Assembly (NCBI RefSeq): GCF_003122325.1
Contig: NZ_QFBC01000006.1
Coordinates: forward strand, 124,001 to 188,000
Reading direction: 5' to 3'
DNA from: Rhizobium album
GTDB taxonomy: Bacteria; Pseudomonadota; Alphaproteobacteria; Rhizobiales; Rhizobiaceae
Length of the DNA: 64,000 nucleotides
The translations under genes and the position numbers were made by a program. The notes beneath the pieces were generated by a model, which ran no database searches, was not told where the DNA came from, and saw only the letters and a list, made by a program, of their open reading frames with translations. Positions within the stretch are counted from its first letter, which is position 1. Each line of letters opens with the position of its first letter. Positions 38,132 through 46,438 of this stretch are shown one piece after another.

Positions 38132-39511
38132 TCAACGGCCATCCACCGTCCGCAATCCGAACCACTTGTCCTTGACCGCCTCGTAATGTTCTTCCGGGCG
38201 ATATTCGGCAACCTGCAAACCCTGATCACGAATTGTCAGGCGCCCCGTCGCGGCGATGACCGAATAGCTGGCGACGACGCTGTTGTATTGCGAGGCAACC
38301 AGGCTTTCGCGGGCGTTGAGCACGTTCTGCTGCGAGGTCAGCACGTCGAGCGTCGTTGAGGTTCCGACGTTGCGTTCCTCGATGACGCCGTTCAAGGCGA
38401 GCTGCGCGGCGGCAAGCTGCTTCTTGTTCGCCGCGATCGCCGCCTTGGCGGCTTCCATCTGCGCATAGGCGGCAACCACGGACTGCTGCACGTCGGCGCG
38501 GGCGGAATCGACGAGGATGCGACGCTGACCCAGTTGTTCCTTCGCCTGGCGGATCTGGCCGTATTCGGCGCCGCCCTGGTAGATCGGTACGGTGATCTGC
38601 GCCGTCACCGAGCCGGTGTTGTAATCGGGGTTGAGCGCCGAAGGCGCCTCGCTGGTGGTCAGCCGCTGCACGGATCCGCGGATGACGACGCCGGGCAACA
38701 GCACGCCTTCGGCCGTCTTGACCTGGTATCCCGCCGCATCCACGGCATGCAAGGCCGCGAGGACGGTCGGGTTTTCGCGAATCGCAATCGCAACGGCATT
38801 GTCCAGACCGCCCGGCATCGCCTTCGATGCCGGCGACGGCTGCTTGATGCCTTCCGGCATGACGCCGACGATCTGCACATAGGTCGCCTCGGCGATCTTC
38901 AATTGCGAAATCGCCTGCGCGAGAATCGCTTCAGACGCCGCCAGCTGGGCTTCGGCCTGAGCGACATCCGTGCTCGTGCCCTCGCCCACTTCAAGGCGCG
39001 CATTCGCCGCCTTCACCTGCTCGCGCAAAAACGACAGGTTCTGCTGGCGGATGACGACGATCTGCTGGTCGCGGGCGACGTTCGAATAAGCCTGGGCAGC
39101 GGCCAGCAATGTCTGGATCTCGTTGGCCTTCACCGTTTCGCGCGATGAAAGAACGGATGATTCCGCCTGGCGAACCCGGTTCAGCGTCTGGAACCCGTCG
39201 AAGATTCTTTGCGTGATCGAGATACCGACCGATGCCGTATTATACTGGTAGCCGTCTTTGCCAGTGCTGATGTCCCGAACTCCGATGGCCGTAAGGCTGG
39301 AGGTTGCTTCGATCTGGGGCCGAAACCCGGCCTTGGCGATCGTGACATTCTCGTCGGTTGCCCTCAGCGCGGCACGGGCGGCATTCAGATCCGGGTTGTT
39401 GGCATAAGCCTTGGCCATTGCCCCGAAAATCGTCTCGGCCGAAGCGGCATGCGGTGCCAGCATCAGGGCGGCGACGGCGGAAGCGAGAATAGCTTTACGG
39501 ATGATGGGCAC
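38132..39511 (-). CDS. tolC: TolC family outer-membrane efflux/secretion channel
   Basis: 459 residues from a GTG at 39511 with GGAG 8 nt upstream, giving the signal peptide MPIIRKAILASAVAALMLA...ASA; the frame's earlier start lacks that. The mature part (ETIFGAMAKAYANNPDLNAARAALRATDENV) begins the first TolC repeat. Two structural repeats of coiled-coil alpha barrel plus beta barrel give the known length (about 450-490). TolC is the shared outer channel of RND and ABC pumps and of type I secretion, and could serve the RTX proteins encoded at 45-49 kb. Confidence 0.93.
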   Translation of the reverse strand: MPIIRKAILASAVAALMLAPHAASAETIFGAMAKAYANNPDLNAARAALRATDENVTIAKAGFRPQIEATSSLTAIGVRDISTGKDGYQYNTASVGISITQRIFDGFQTLNRVRQAESSVLSSRETVKANEIQTLLAAAQAYSNVARDQQIVVIRQQNLSFLREQVKAANARLEVGEGTSTDVAQAEAQLAASEAILAQAISQLKIAEATYVQIVGVMPEGIKQPSPASKAMPGGLDNAVAIAIRENPTVLAALHAVDAAGYQVKTAEGVLLPGVVIRGSVQRLTTSEAPSALNPDYNTGSVTAQITVPIYQGGAEYGQIRQAKEQLGQRRILVDSARADVQQSVVAAYAQMEAAKAAIAANKKQLAAAQLALNGVIEERNVGTSTTLDVLTSQQNVLNARESLVASQYNSVVASYSVIAATGRLTIRDQGLQVAEYRPEEHYEAVKDKWFGLRTVDGR

Positions 39512-39824
39512 GGCCTTACTCCACACTGAACAAAGGTCTGAACTGAAAAACATCGCTCAGCTTGCCGCCCTTTTCGGGCGACCCAGACCAATTTGCGCAA
39601 TGCTTCAGGCTCAACATAGCCAAGTTATTCACAGGTATCACAACTTGCCGTCCCGATTCGAGCCATGTTGGCATGTAGATCCGCCGGCGCAATCATGTTG
39701 GCAACAGTTCTCGGCTGCTTGCCGCCAGAAACAACCGCGTCGTTGCGCGACGGCAACAAACAATCGACATTGTGGCAAAATCGAGGTCAACGGCGGCACA
39801 AATATGGTGGCTTCGGCAGGGCCG
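39512..39824. other. Intergenic region upstream of tolC
   Basis: 313 bp between the start of tolC and the stop of the upstream methyltransferase gene, both leftward. Presumed tolC promoter; no gene or clear terminator seen. Confidence 0.45.
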
Positions 39825-40475
39825 TCAGAAAACGAATTCTGCCGCCTTGCGGAAGCCCGGCAGCGGCTTGACGGAGAGATTGAAGAAAACGGACTCGGCG
39901 TAGGCGCCCCTCTCCCGGGCTATGACCTTGGCATGCGACGCATTGCCGTATCCCTCGACCAAAACGAGGCGGCCGCCGTCGCGCACCTGCGACAGCAATG
40001 CTTCCGGAACGCGCTCTACGGCACCATTGATGAAGATCAGGTCATAAGGTGCTTCATTGACATAACCAGCCTCCAGATCGCCGGTCACCACGGCGACGTT
40101 GTCGCAGCCGAGCGTCGAAAGCCGCGCGGTCGCTTCGGCGGCAAGCGTCGCATCGCTCTCCAGCGAGACCACCGAGCCGGCAACCTGGGACAGGATCGCC
40201 GAGGCATAACCGGTGCCACAGCCGACTTCGAGCACGAGGTCGTTCTTGGTGATCGCCGCGAGCTGCAGAAGCTTTGCCATCGGCGAGGCTTCCATCAGAT
40301 ACCGGCCGGGCGCGATTTCGATGTCGGTGTCGATATAGGCGAGCGGCTTGAGCTTTTCGGGCACGAAAGCTTCGCGCGGGACGGTGAGGAACGCAGACAA
40401 GATCGAGTGCGAGGTGACGTCCGTGGTCCGGATCTGGTTGTCGACCATTTTTGTGCGTGCTGCTTCGAAGTCCAT
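39825..40475 (-). CDS. Pcm-like SAM-dependent methyltransferase (second copy)
   Basis: 216 residues from the ATG at 40475; the ATG one codon earlier is equally possible. The SAM motif LVLEVGCGTGYASAILSQ (near residue 82) and the family N-terminus MVDNQIRTTDVTSHSILSAF fit the protein-L-isoaspartate methyltransferase family, but it is only distantly like the pcm product at 15,542. In rhizobia this paralogue lies directly upstream of tolC, as here. The substrate is uncertain. Confidence 0.82.
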   Translation of the reverse strand: MDFEAARTKMVDNQIRTTDVTSHSILSAFLTVPREAFVPEKLKPLAYIDTDIEIAPGRYLMEASPMAKLLQLAAITKNDLVLEVGCGTGYASAILSQVAGSVVSLESDATLAAEATARLSTLGCDNVAVVTGDLEAGYVNEAPYDLIFINGAVERVPEALLSQVRDGGRLVLVEGYGNASHAKVIARERGAYAESVFFNLSVKPLPGFRKAAEFVF

Positions 40476-40633
40476 CATTGTCCTGTCACCCCTCGGAAAT
40501 CCGGGTTGCCTCGTCATATCCGTCTCTTACTTCCCGGCGGAGAAGCTTTCAAGACGCAGGCGCGAGCCGACGGCTTTATTCTCCCGCGGGAAATCCGGTG
40601 ATCATGGCTGAAAAAGCGGGATTCGGGAGATGA

Positions 40634-40681
40634 AAAGAAAACGCCCGTTATTGGATTTCTCAACAATAACAGGCGTTTATC
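40634..40681 (-). terminator. Terminator downstream of tRNA-Asn
   Basis: A long imperfect stem (AAACGCCTGTTATTG with CAATAACGGGCGTTT, one mismatch) is followed on the minus strand by TTTTCTTTTC; it lies 8 bp beyond the tRNA 3' end. Confidence 0.8.
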
Positions 40682-40688
40682 TTTTAAT

Positions 40689-40763
40689 TGGCTCCCCGGG
40701 CCGGATTCGAACCGGCGACCTGTCGATTAACAGTCGAATGCTCTACCGCTGAGCTACCAGGGA
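40689..40763 (-). tRNA. tRNA-Asn (anticodon GUU)
   Basis: Minus strand: acceptor TCCCTGG/CCGGGGA, D arm TAGCTCAGCGGTAGAGCA, anticodon loop CTGTTAA (GTT), T arm GGTTCGAATCC, discriminator G and encoded CCA. 75 nt. Confidence 0.95.
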
Positions 40764-40913
40764 ATGTACCGCTTGCCGCGGTGTGAGTGGGCTTCTACAA
40801 ATGCTTTTCCGATTTGCCAAGCGGTTTTTTCAAAAAAATGACAGGCAGCTTGTTTATTTTTGCTTCTGCCCCCATGTCCCTGTGGAGAACCAGGTCCGCA
40901 GAAGGGAAAATCA

Positions 40914-41267
40914 TTGGCTCGATCGACCGAGGAAACAAGCCGATTTGGCATCGATCACAAGACGGGCAAGCTGGCGATCGGGCGCTGGCGCATAACCATG
41001 CCGCAGTCGCGGGCTGCACGCATCGGCATCGGCGCCGGACTGATCGTCGGCGGCTGTCTTGGTTTTCTGCCGATCCTCGGTTTCTGGATGATCCCACTCG
41101 GCGCCCTTGTCTTGTCACACGACCTTCCTTTTGCGCGGCGGCTGCGCCGGCGCTGGTCCGTACGATGGGCCAAGCGCAGGCAGAAGCGGGATTCCCCGAC
41201 AAAACAGGACGCAGAACCGGCAGCGGAACATTCCGACGTACATTTGCGAAATCGCCTCTTGCGCTAA
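40914..41267 (+). CDS. Small membrane protein of unknown function
   Basis: 117 residues from a TTG at 40914 with AAGGG 7 nt upstream; the longer open frame has a Cys/Pro-rich N-terminus that does not look coding. Hydrophobic stretches at about residues 35-75 (IGIGAGLIVGGCLGFLPILG, then MIPLGALVLS) suggest two membrane helices, flanked by basic segments. No family recognised with certainty. Between tRNA-Asn and tRNA-Cys; its start is uncertain. Confidence 0.6.
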   Translation: MARSTEETSRFGIDHKTGKLAIGRWRITMPQSRAARIGIGAGLIVGGCLGFLPILGFWMIPLGALVLSHDLPFARRLRRRWSVRWAKRRQKRDSPTKQDAEPAAEHSDVHLRNRLLR

Positions 41268-41318
41268 ACCTCGATTCGTTCTAAACGCCCGTCACCACAC
41301 GCTTTTAATAGTTCGGAT

Positions 41319-41392
41319 GGCCTCGTGGCGGAGTGGTGACGCAGAGGACTGCAAATCCTTGCACCCGAGTTCGATTCTCGGCGAGGCCTCCA
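41319..41392 (+). tRNA. tRNA-Cys (anticodon GCA)
   Basis: Acceptor GGCCTCG/CGAGGCC, anticodon loop CTGCAAA (GCA), T arm AGTTCGATTCT, discriminator T and encoded CCA. 74 nt. It marks the boundary between conserved DNA on the left and accessory DNA on the right, a typical integration site. Confidence 0.95.
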
Positions 41393-41572
41393 TTAAATTC
41401 CCAAGTGTTTTCAGATACATACGAGCCATAACGCAGGCGCTTGGGAAATTTTCATGTTGCACCTTGTTGCGTATCAGTTCCCTTGAATTTCAGGCATTTC
41501 CACAGGGCCACGGCAAATCCATGCAACATGGAATGCAACATGTCGCGCCTGCCCTCGCCCCGCTATGACCGC

Positions 41573-42001
41573 CTAACTGCGCCTGGTTTTCTCCGGTACG
41601 TGCCCCCGTATTCTCATCGCCATGCCAACTTCTTTCTCTGATTGAGCCATCGCGTCCATGGTGCCGATGCAGCGATGGACAGCCGCGATTCGATCGATTT
41701 GCCAAGCCCATATGAGCGGTGGATTGATCTGGGAGAAAAGGGCAGTTGGCCGCCAGTCTTTGTGATCGGCCTGAAGGATCCATTCTGCCGGCATCCCGAC
41801 GACACGCTTCAGGTGGACCGGCCCGGCGCCCTCCGGCTGCATGCCCGGGTGAAAATGAACTGCGACGAGGTCACCGACGGCAACCGGCTCGAGGCGGCTG
41901 AACACCAGGCGGTCGCCGGATCTGATCAGCGGCATCATGCAATCACCATCGGCGATGCAGGCATAGACATCCGGCAGCAGGCCGGGGTTGATGATCGACA
42001 T
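41573..42001 (-). CDS. Stand-alone S24/LexA-like domain, Ser replaced by Cys
   Basis: 142 residues from the ATG at 42001 (AAGGAG 6 nt upstream). The sequence fits the LexA/UmuD peptidase domain: ADGDCMMPLIRSGDRLV aligns with the GDSMxP..x.GD block, and HLKRVVG (Lys65) aligns with the catalytic Lys. The usual nucleophile Ser is Cys21. No helix-turn-helix is present, so it is not a classical repressor. Last of three leftward genes beside a divergent XRE regulator. It may be a decoy, antirepressor or structural remnant; activity is open. Confidence 0.68.
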   Translation of the reverse strand: MSIINPGLLPDVYACIADGDCMMPLIRSGDRLVFSRLEPVAVGDLVAVHFHPGMQPEGAGPVHLKRVVGMPAEWILQADHKDWRPTALFSQINPPLIWAWQIDRIAAVHRCIGTMDAMAQSEKEVGMAMRIRGHVPEKTRRS

Positions 42002-42093
42002 GCGTTCTCCTTCCGCCAGCAAGGGTGTGCTGGCCGGTGCGCGGCGTTGAGTTCGATGGGAGTTTGCTTTCGCCTTGGAACGGCCGTTCTAGG

Positions 42094-42450
42094 TCAGGCC
42101 AGGATGGCTGCGAGTGCGGTTGCGGCCCGGCCGATGGCGGCGCCATCGTCAGCGCCGGGATAATCGAGCTCATATGCCAAGGCGACACGAGCCTTGAAAC
42201 CGGCCTCCTTCTTGCCGGTCACCTCCAGTTCGGCGGCGCGATCGGCAAGGCATTCCGCTTCGCGCTGGAGGAAATGCAGGATGCCGCAGAGATAGTCCCC
42301 GGCTGCCTCACCTTCACCTCTGTTCAGCAGCGGTGTGGCGGTATAGGCGCCGGCAACCTTCATCAGCGTCCGGACGGCGTCATAGGCGGCGTGCACGGTG
42401 GCAGCGTCATTCATCTCCATGATGCTGGAGGGCAGGTGCGATCTCAACAT
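42094..42450 (-). CDS. Small protein of unknown function
   Basis: 118 residues from the ATG at 42450 (GAGGAAG upstream). It is mostly alpha-helical with Ala/Leu-rich stretches (DAATVHAAYDAVRTLMKVAG ... AIGRAATALAAILA) and has no membrane helix or signal. Located between two S24-like genes, 10 bp after the upstream one, so it is in the same operon. No family recognised. Confidence 0.6.
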   Translation of the reverse strand: MLRSHLPSSIMEMNDAATVHAAYDAVRTLMKVAGAYTATPLLNRGEGEAAGDYLCGILHFLQREAECLADRAAELEVTGKKEAGFKARVALAYELDYPGADDGAAIGRAATALAAILA

Positions 42451-42460
42451 GACTTCCTCC

Positions 42461-42832
42461 TCAGCTATCCTGGCAGAGCTGCTGCAGGACCATGACATCG
42501 CGGACCTTGATGTCGGCGACGACATAAGCAAGGACCACCTCTTCGAACTCGGCTCGTGTCATGATCCGTTCGGTCGAGTAAGCGGGGTTGTCACTCTTCA
42601 GCAGCACTTTACCACCGAGGATGTTCTGGACGCGCAGCAGGGTGCCGCGGCCACCTGGTACCAGGTCGAAGAGATAGATCCCCTCGCAGCAATAGGTTTG
42701 AACCGGCATCAGCAAGACATAGTCGCGGCGCTCGCTGAGCCCGGGCTCCATGTGGTCACCCTCAACGGGATGGATGCGGAACCGATTGGAAAATACCTTG
42801 TCGGTGGAAGGAACGGGGAAAAGGTTGGTCAT
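42461..42832 (-). CDS. Stand-alone S24-like domain, Ser replaced by His
   Basis: 123 residues with a perfect GGAGGT ribosome site. Residues 21-45 (HPVEGDHMEPGLSERRDYVLL) align with the LexA/S24 GDSMxP...GD block, with His27 at the nucleophile position, and the usual catalytic Lys region reads LLRVQN (Arg instead of Lys). Both catalytic residues are therefore absent, and there is no DNA-binding domain. First gene of a three-gene leftward operon, divergent from the XRE regulator at 43,020. A non-proteolytic partner or antirepressor is plausible. Confidence 0.6.
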   Translation of the reverse strand: MTNLFPVPSTDKVFSNRFRIHPVEGDHMEPGLSERRDYVLLMPVQTYCCEGIYLFDLVPGGRGTLLRVQNILGGKVLLKSDNPAYSTERIMTRAEFEEVVLAYVVADIKVRDVMVLQQLCQDS

Positions 42833-42911
42833 CGTCTATACCTCCAGGCTGATCGGAACAGGGCACTGCTTAACCGTCACCGCGACCGTCAGGGTCGCGT
42901 TGCAGTTATGA

Positions 42912-43001
42912 TTTTGTGTATGGAACCAAAATTGATTTGTACGTTAACCATGAACCGCAATTTGCTTGTGGTCAACATGAATTTGTGTACAGTACCAAAA
43001 T
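42912..43001. promoter_or_regulatory. Two operator-like direct repeats in a divergent promoter region
   Basis: Repeats of 21 bp at 42912-42932 and 42981-43001 agree at 17 positions (consensus TTTGTGTA...ACCAAAAT) and each is partly palindromic (TTTGTGTAC/GTACCAAA in the second). They lie 69 bp apart between the leftward S24-like operon and the rightward XRE gene, 20 bp before the XRE start: likely autoregulatory sites. Confidence 0.55.
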
Positions 43002-43019
43002 AAATAGCGTGGAGCCCAA

Positions 43020-43265
43020 ATGCCAATTACTGGATTTCAAATACGTGCAGCCCGGTCGCTCATCGGCATGGAGCAGATCGCGTTAGCCGAAAAAGCAGGA
43101 GTGAGTGCGAACACTATCCGCAACATGGAGGCATTCGGCGCCGAACGTGTGAAGGTGCGCACCGACACCCTTGATGCTGTTGTCGATGCCTTGAATAGCG
43201 CCGGCGTGATCATCGTTGATGAGGGTCAGAGTCACGGCGGACCTGGCGTGAGGCTGAAAACATGA
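43020..43265 (+). CDS. XRE-type helix-turn-helix regulator
   Basis: 81 residues. A compact lambda-repressor-like fold: ITGFQIRAARSLIGMEQIALAEKAGVSANTIRNME is the helix-turn-helix, followed by a short helix and tail. Such small XRE proteins control phage or island genes. The stop overlaps the start of the next gene by 4 bp (ATGA), so the HerA-like operon is translated together with it. Confidence 0.85.
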   Translation: MPITGFQIRAARSLIGMEQIALAEKAGVSANTIRNMEAFGAERVKVRTDTLDAVVDALNSAGVIIVDEGQSHGGPGVRLKT

Positions 43266-43654
43266 CATCTCCAAGGCGCCCTGCTGTGATTCCGCCTGGA
43301 AGCTGGCCACCTCGAATGATGGCAGAGCTCGCCGCTGGTTACTGCGGTGAGAAGACAGTCGAGGATTTTCTTTCTCGCGTCGGGACAACTTATCCATCAC
43401 CGCGGATAGTTGAAAATTCCCGTCGAAAATTTTGGTATCGTGACGATCTCGATCGGGCGATGGGCATAGCTGAAGCTTTTCAACAGCCGGAAGGAATGGG
43501 CGAACGCTTCGTGCGGAAGATTGCCGAGCGCAAAGCAGAACGAGAAGCTCAACAGGCGGCCGCCGCTGATCGTAGAAAAACGATCGCAGGGGCAAAAGCC
43601 GCTCGAAGCGTGGCAAGAAATGCTGGACGAAGGGCGAAATCGGCGGAGGAGTAG
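43262..43654 (+). CDS. Small basic protein of unknown function
   Basis: 130 residues. The N-terminal part (WPPRMMAELAAGYCGEKTVEDFLSRVG...YPSPRIVENSRRKFWYRDDLDRAM) looks like a DNA-binding excisionase/AlpA-like domain: a helix pair and a WYR-type wing, typical of winged-helix regulators. The C-terminal half is an Ala/Arg/Lys-rich coiled coil. It overlaps the XRE gene and precedes the HerA-like gene by one base. The excisionase-like reading is inference. Confidence 0.6.
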   Translation: MTSPRRPAVIPPGSWPPRMMAELAAGYCGEKTVEDFLSRVGTTYPSPRIVENSRRKFWYRDDLDRAMGIAEAFQQPEGMGERFVRKIAERKAEREAQQAAAADRRKTIAGAKAARSVARNAGRRAKSAEE

Positions 43655-43655
43655 A

Positions 43656-45116
43656 ATGCAGATTGACATCGGCCAAACCAAATCCGGCAAGACGATCGCG
43701 CTTCCCCTCGCCCGGGCCAACCGGCATGGGCTGATCACCGGCAGTACCGGGATGGGAAAGACGACCTCGCTCCAGCGCATGGCTGAGGAATTCTCCGCCG
43801 CCGGCGTCCCTGTCTTTGCCGCCGACGTCAAGGGTGACCTGTCGGGCGTCGCGGCCACCGGCGATGCAGAAAGCCCGCTGGCGGCCCGCTGTGGGGCACT
43901 GGGACGGCAGTTCACCGCCAGCGCGTTCCCCGTCCAGTTCTGGGACCTGTTCGGCCATGACGGTCTCCCAATTCGCACCTCCGTGCATGCCATGGGGCCG
44001 GAGCTGCTGGGCAGGATGCTCAGGCTCAATGAAACCCAGCAAGGCGCCCTGTCCGTTCTGTTCAAGCGATGCGAGGACAACGCCGATTTCAAGCTGACCT
44101 TGGACGATCTCCGCTGGGCGCTGGACGACCTCATGGAAAACCGGGAGGATGTCTCCAAACGGTATGGCCACATCACGGCAGCATCCATTGCAACGATCCA
44201 GCGTAATCTCCTCGCCTTGGAAGTCCAGGGTGGCGGTCACCTCTTCGGCGAACCGCCTTTCGACATCACGGATCTGATCAGAACTGGCCCCGACGGCCGC
44301 GGCATCATCAATCTTCTCGCCGCCGACCAACTCATGGAGTGCCCGAAGCTCTATGCCGTCTTCCTGCTCTGGCTGCTGACTGAGCTCTTCCGTGTTCTCC
44401 CCGAAGCCGGAGACCTGGACAAGCCGAAGCTCGTCTTCTTCTTCGACGAGGCCCATCTCCTATTCACGGATGCGCCGAAGGAATTGGTCCAGCAGGTCGA
44501 GAGGCTGGTCCGCTTGGTCCGGTCAAAGGGCGTCGGCGTCTATTTCGTCACCCAGTCCCCGGCCGACATCCCGGATACCGTGCTGGCCCAGCTTGGCAGC
44601 CGGATCCAGCATGCGCTGCGCGCCTATACGCCGAAGGATCAGCGGATGGTGAAGGCCGCCGCCCAGGCCTTCCGCGAGAACCGTGGTATCGACGTCAAAG
44701 CTGAGATCACCGCGCTGGCCGTCGGCGAGGCCCTGATTTCAGTTTTGGACGAGACCGGGATACCGACGAAGGTGGAGAAGGTCGATATCCTTCCCCCGGC
44801 TGGGCAGGTCGGACCGATCTCGGCGATCGAGCGCAGGGCGATCATGGAGGCATCCGCGCTGCGCAAGAAGTATGCCTATGACCTCCCCGAGGGCGAGGCA
44901 TCGACGGTATTCGCGAACAGGATGCGCCGAGACCGAGGTTTGCCTGAAGTGGTGAAGACTGGCGACTGGCAGCCTGGCGATTTCCGACAGTTTGTCCCGT
45001 CGTTCGTTCCCGAGGCGCCCGCCGGCCCGAGCCGGCTTGATCACCTAACCGGAGTCCTCGTTTCGGGACTTATCGCCGCCGGTGGTTTGACCTATCTGAC
45101 TTGGCTTGTTGGGTAA
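43656..45116 (+). CDS. HerA-like hexameric P-loop ATPase (DUF853-type)
   Basis: 486 residues from the ATG at 43656 (GGAGGAGTAGA upstream, overlapping the end of the previous gene). Walker A GSTGMGKT at 29-36; Walker B LVFFFDEAHLLF near 258; the sensor block VYFVTQSPADIPDTVLAQLGSRIQHALRAYTPKDQ matches HerA/VirB4-related helicases of the DUF853 group. A hydrophobic helix at the C-terminus (VLVSGLIAAGGLTYLTWLV) may anchor it to the membrane, which is unusual. HerA-like ATPases act with nucleases in end resection and in several phage-defence systems; no nuclease partner is adjacent. Confidence 0.8.
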   Translation: MQIDIGQTKSGKTIALPLARANRHGLITGSTGMGKTTSLQRMAEEFSAAGVPVFAADVKGDLSGVAATGDAESPLAARCGALGRQFTASAFPVQFWDLFGHDGLPIRTSVHAMGPELLGRMLRLNETQQGALSVLFKRCEDNADFKLTLDDLRWALDDLMENREDVSKRYGHITAASIATIQRNLLALEVQGGGHLFGEPPFDITDLIRTGPDGRGIINLLAADQLMECPKLYAVFLLWLLTELFRVLPEAGDLDKPKLVFFFDEAHLLFTDAPKELVQQVERLVRLVRSKGVGVYFVTQSPADIPDTVLAQLGSRIQHALRAYTPKDQRMVKAAAQAFRENRGIDVKAEITALAVGEALISVLDETGIPTKVEKVDILPPAGQVGPISAIERRAIMEASALRKKYAYDLPEGEASTVFANRMRRDRGLPEVVKTGDWQPGDFRQFVPSFVPEAPAGPSRLDHLTGVLVSGLIAAGGLTYLTWLVG

Positions 45117-45247
45117 TACGCGCCTCACCTGGCAATATGGCCAGGACCGGTATCTCAGAAGCAGGCGCTCTTACCAATATGGCAACCTGTGACCAAGATC
45201 TTTCCGCATTGATAGACGATCTCCGAACAGTTCCAATCGATCTTACA

Positions 45248-46438
45248 TTAGACGTACCAGAAACCGTTTTGAATAGCTGGCGCCACGCCGGCTACGTTCT
45301 CGGCGCTCTCGGAAAAGCTTGCAAGCACCGCTGCTTTGTCCATGCTGCCGCTGTCGATCTGACCGCTCCAATATTGAAGCCCGGCGCTCTCACCTTCGCG
45401 GCCAAGGACGTTATGGTATAGTCTCGCAACGAAGTTTGCGTTTGAGAAATCTTGTCCAAACTCTGGTGAGCCGACAAAACCTTTGCTTACGTCGTAAAGG
45501 CTTAGCCCTGCATCCATTTGTCGGATCCAGTAGCCCAGCCCAGGTGGATCTGGTACACGGTCAAAGGCCGCCTGATAAATACGATATGCTTGCCCGGCTA
45601 TACCGTTGATATCGAGAGCAAGGGTGAAGTCTGGAAAAGCGATTCGCTCAATGTTCAAGAGCAAATCCGTTCCATCTTGGCCCATTCTATGCGCGACACT
45701 CAGGGCACCAGTGTCCTGGTATTGCAGATCGTAGTTAAAAGCGCTGTCGGCATAGATTGCGAAATCAATCCCATCGCCGCCGTCAATATTGTCATCACCC
45801 CCGTTGCCACGCAGGCGATCATCACCACCATGTCCGTTGATCGCCTCCCCAGCGGCACCTCCCTCATAACTGTCACCCAAGTTACTACCATCCCAGCCTC
45901 CAGGCGGAGTGGTATCGTTCGCCGGGCCATAGATAAACTGAACACCCGCAACGTCACCCATTGCTAAGGACGAGATGTAGACGATCGGGTTCATGATCAG
46001 GCTTTGATCATCAATATGATCCAGCCCAATCGCGTGACCAATTTCATGCATCGCTAAGCCAAGGAAAGTCTCAGAGGATATATTTGCAGTTTTTAGGGGA
46101 TCAAAGCGTATCTCTGACGTAATCTCAAAGATGCCATTAACGGTATAAGCTGTATGAACTTGCTGGGCGAAGTGAGAGGGCACGTCGATTTCATCCCATC
46201 CAAGCCTGATGTCAGATGCCGCGCTGTCAGCGACTTGTACAAAGTCGATATCCGCAACATTTTCCCACGCCTGAAAAGCTTGAACGATCAAATCCTGGTA
46301 ATAGGGTTGGGAAATTATCGTATCGAATGCAAAGAAAGCGCCGACGGTTGTGGCAAAGCTCCAAGTAACCTGACCTCCACTCGTTCCCCACTCTTGGGAT
46401 CCGAACTTGAAGTCTCTGAGTACATATCCATTTGCCAT
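45248..46438 (-). CDS. Secreted matrixin metalloprotease with RTX and DUF4214 modules
   Basis: 396 residues from the ATG at 46438; a TTG two codons earlier is possible. No Sec signal. The N-terminal catalytic domain has the zinc motif HEIGHAIGLDH (about 130-140; HExxHxxGxxH) followed by a SLIMNPI Met-turn, as in matrixin/serralysin-type metzincins. Then come RTX calcium-binding nonapeptides (GHGGDDRLRGNGGDDNIDGGDG, about 200-222) and a DUF4214 module at the C-terminus. RTX proteins lacking a Sec signal are exported by type I secretion; no transporter gene is adjacent, so the chromosomal tolC may serve it. The base composition is clearly more AT-rich than the core region. Confidence 0.85.
   Translation of the reverse strand: MANGYVLRDFKFGSQEWGTSGGQVTWSFATTVGAFFAFDTIISQPYYQDLIVQAFQAWENVADIDFVQVADSAASDIRLGWDEIDVPSHFAQQVHTAYTVNGIFEITSEIRFDPLKTANISSETFLGLAMHEIGHAIGLDHIDDQSLIMNPIVYISSLAMGDVAGVQFIYGPANDTTPPGGWDGSNLGDSYEGGAAGEAINGHGGDDRLRGNGGDDNIDGGDGIDFAIYADSAFNYDLQYQDTGALSVAHRMGQDGTDLLLNIERIAFPDFTLALDINGIAGQAYRIYQAAFDRVPDPPGLGYWIRQMDAGLSLYDVSKGFVGSPEFGQDFSNANFVARLYHNVLGREGESAGLQYWSGQIDSGSMDKAAVLASFSESAENVAGVAPAIQNGFWYV

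Noticed and set aside
45101-45421. Rightward 106-codon frame after the HerA-like gene
   Set aside because: Its second half is antisense to the DUF4214 module of the matrixin gene and no ribosome site is present.
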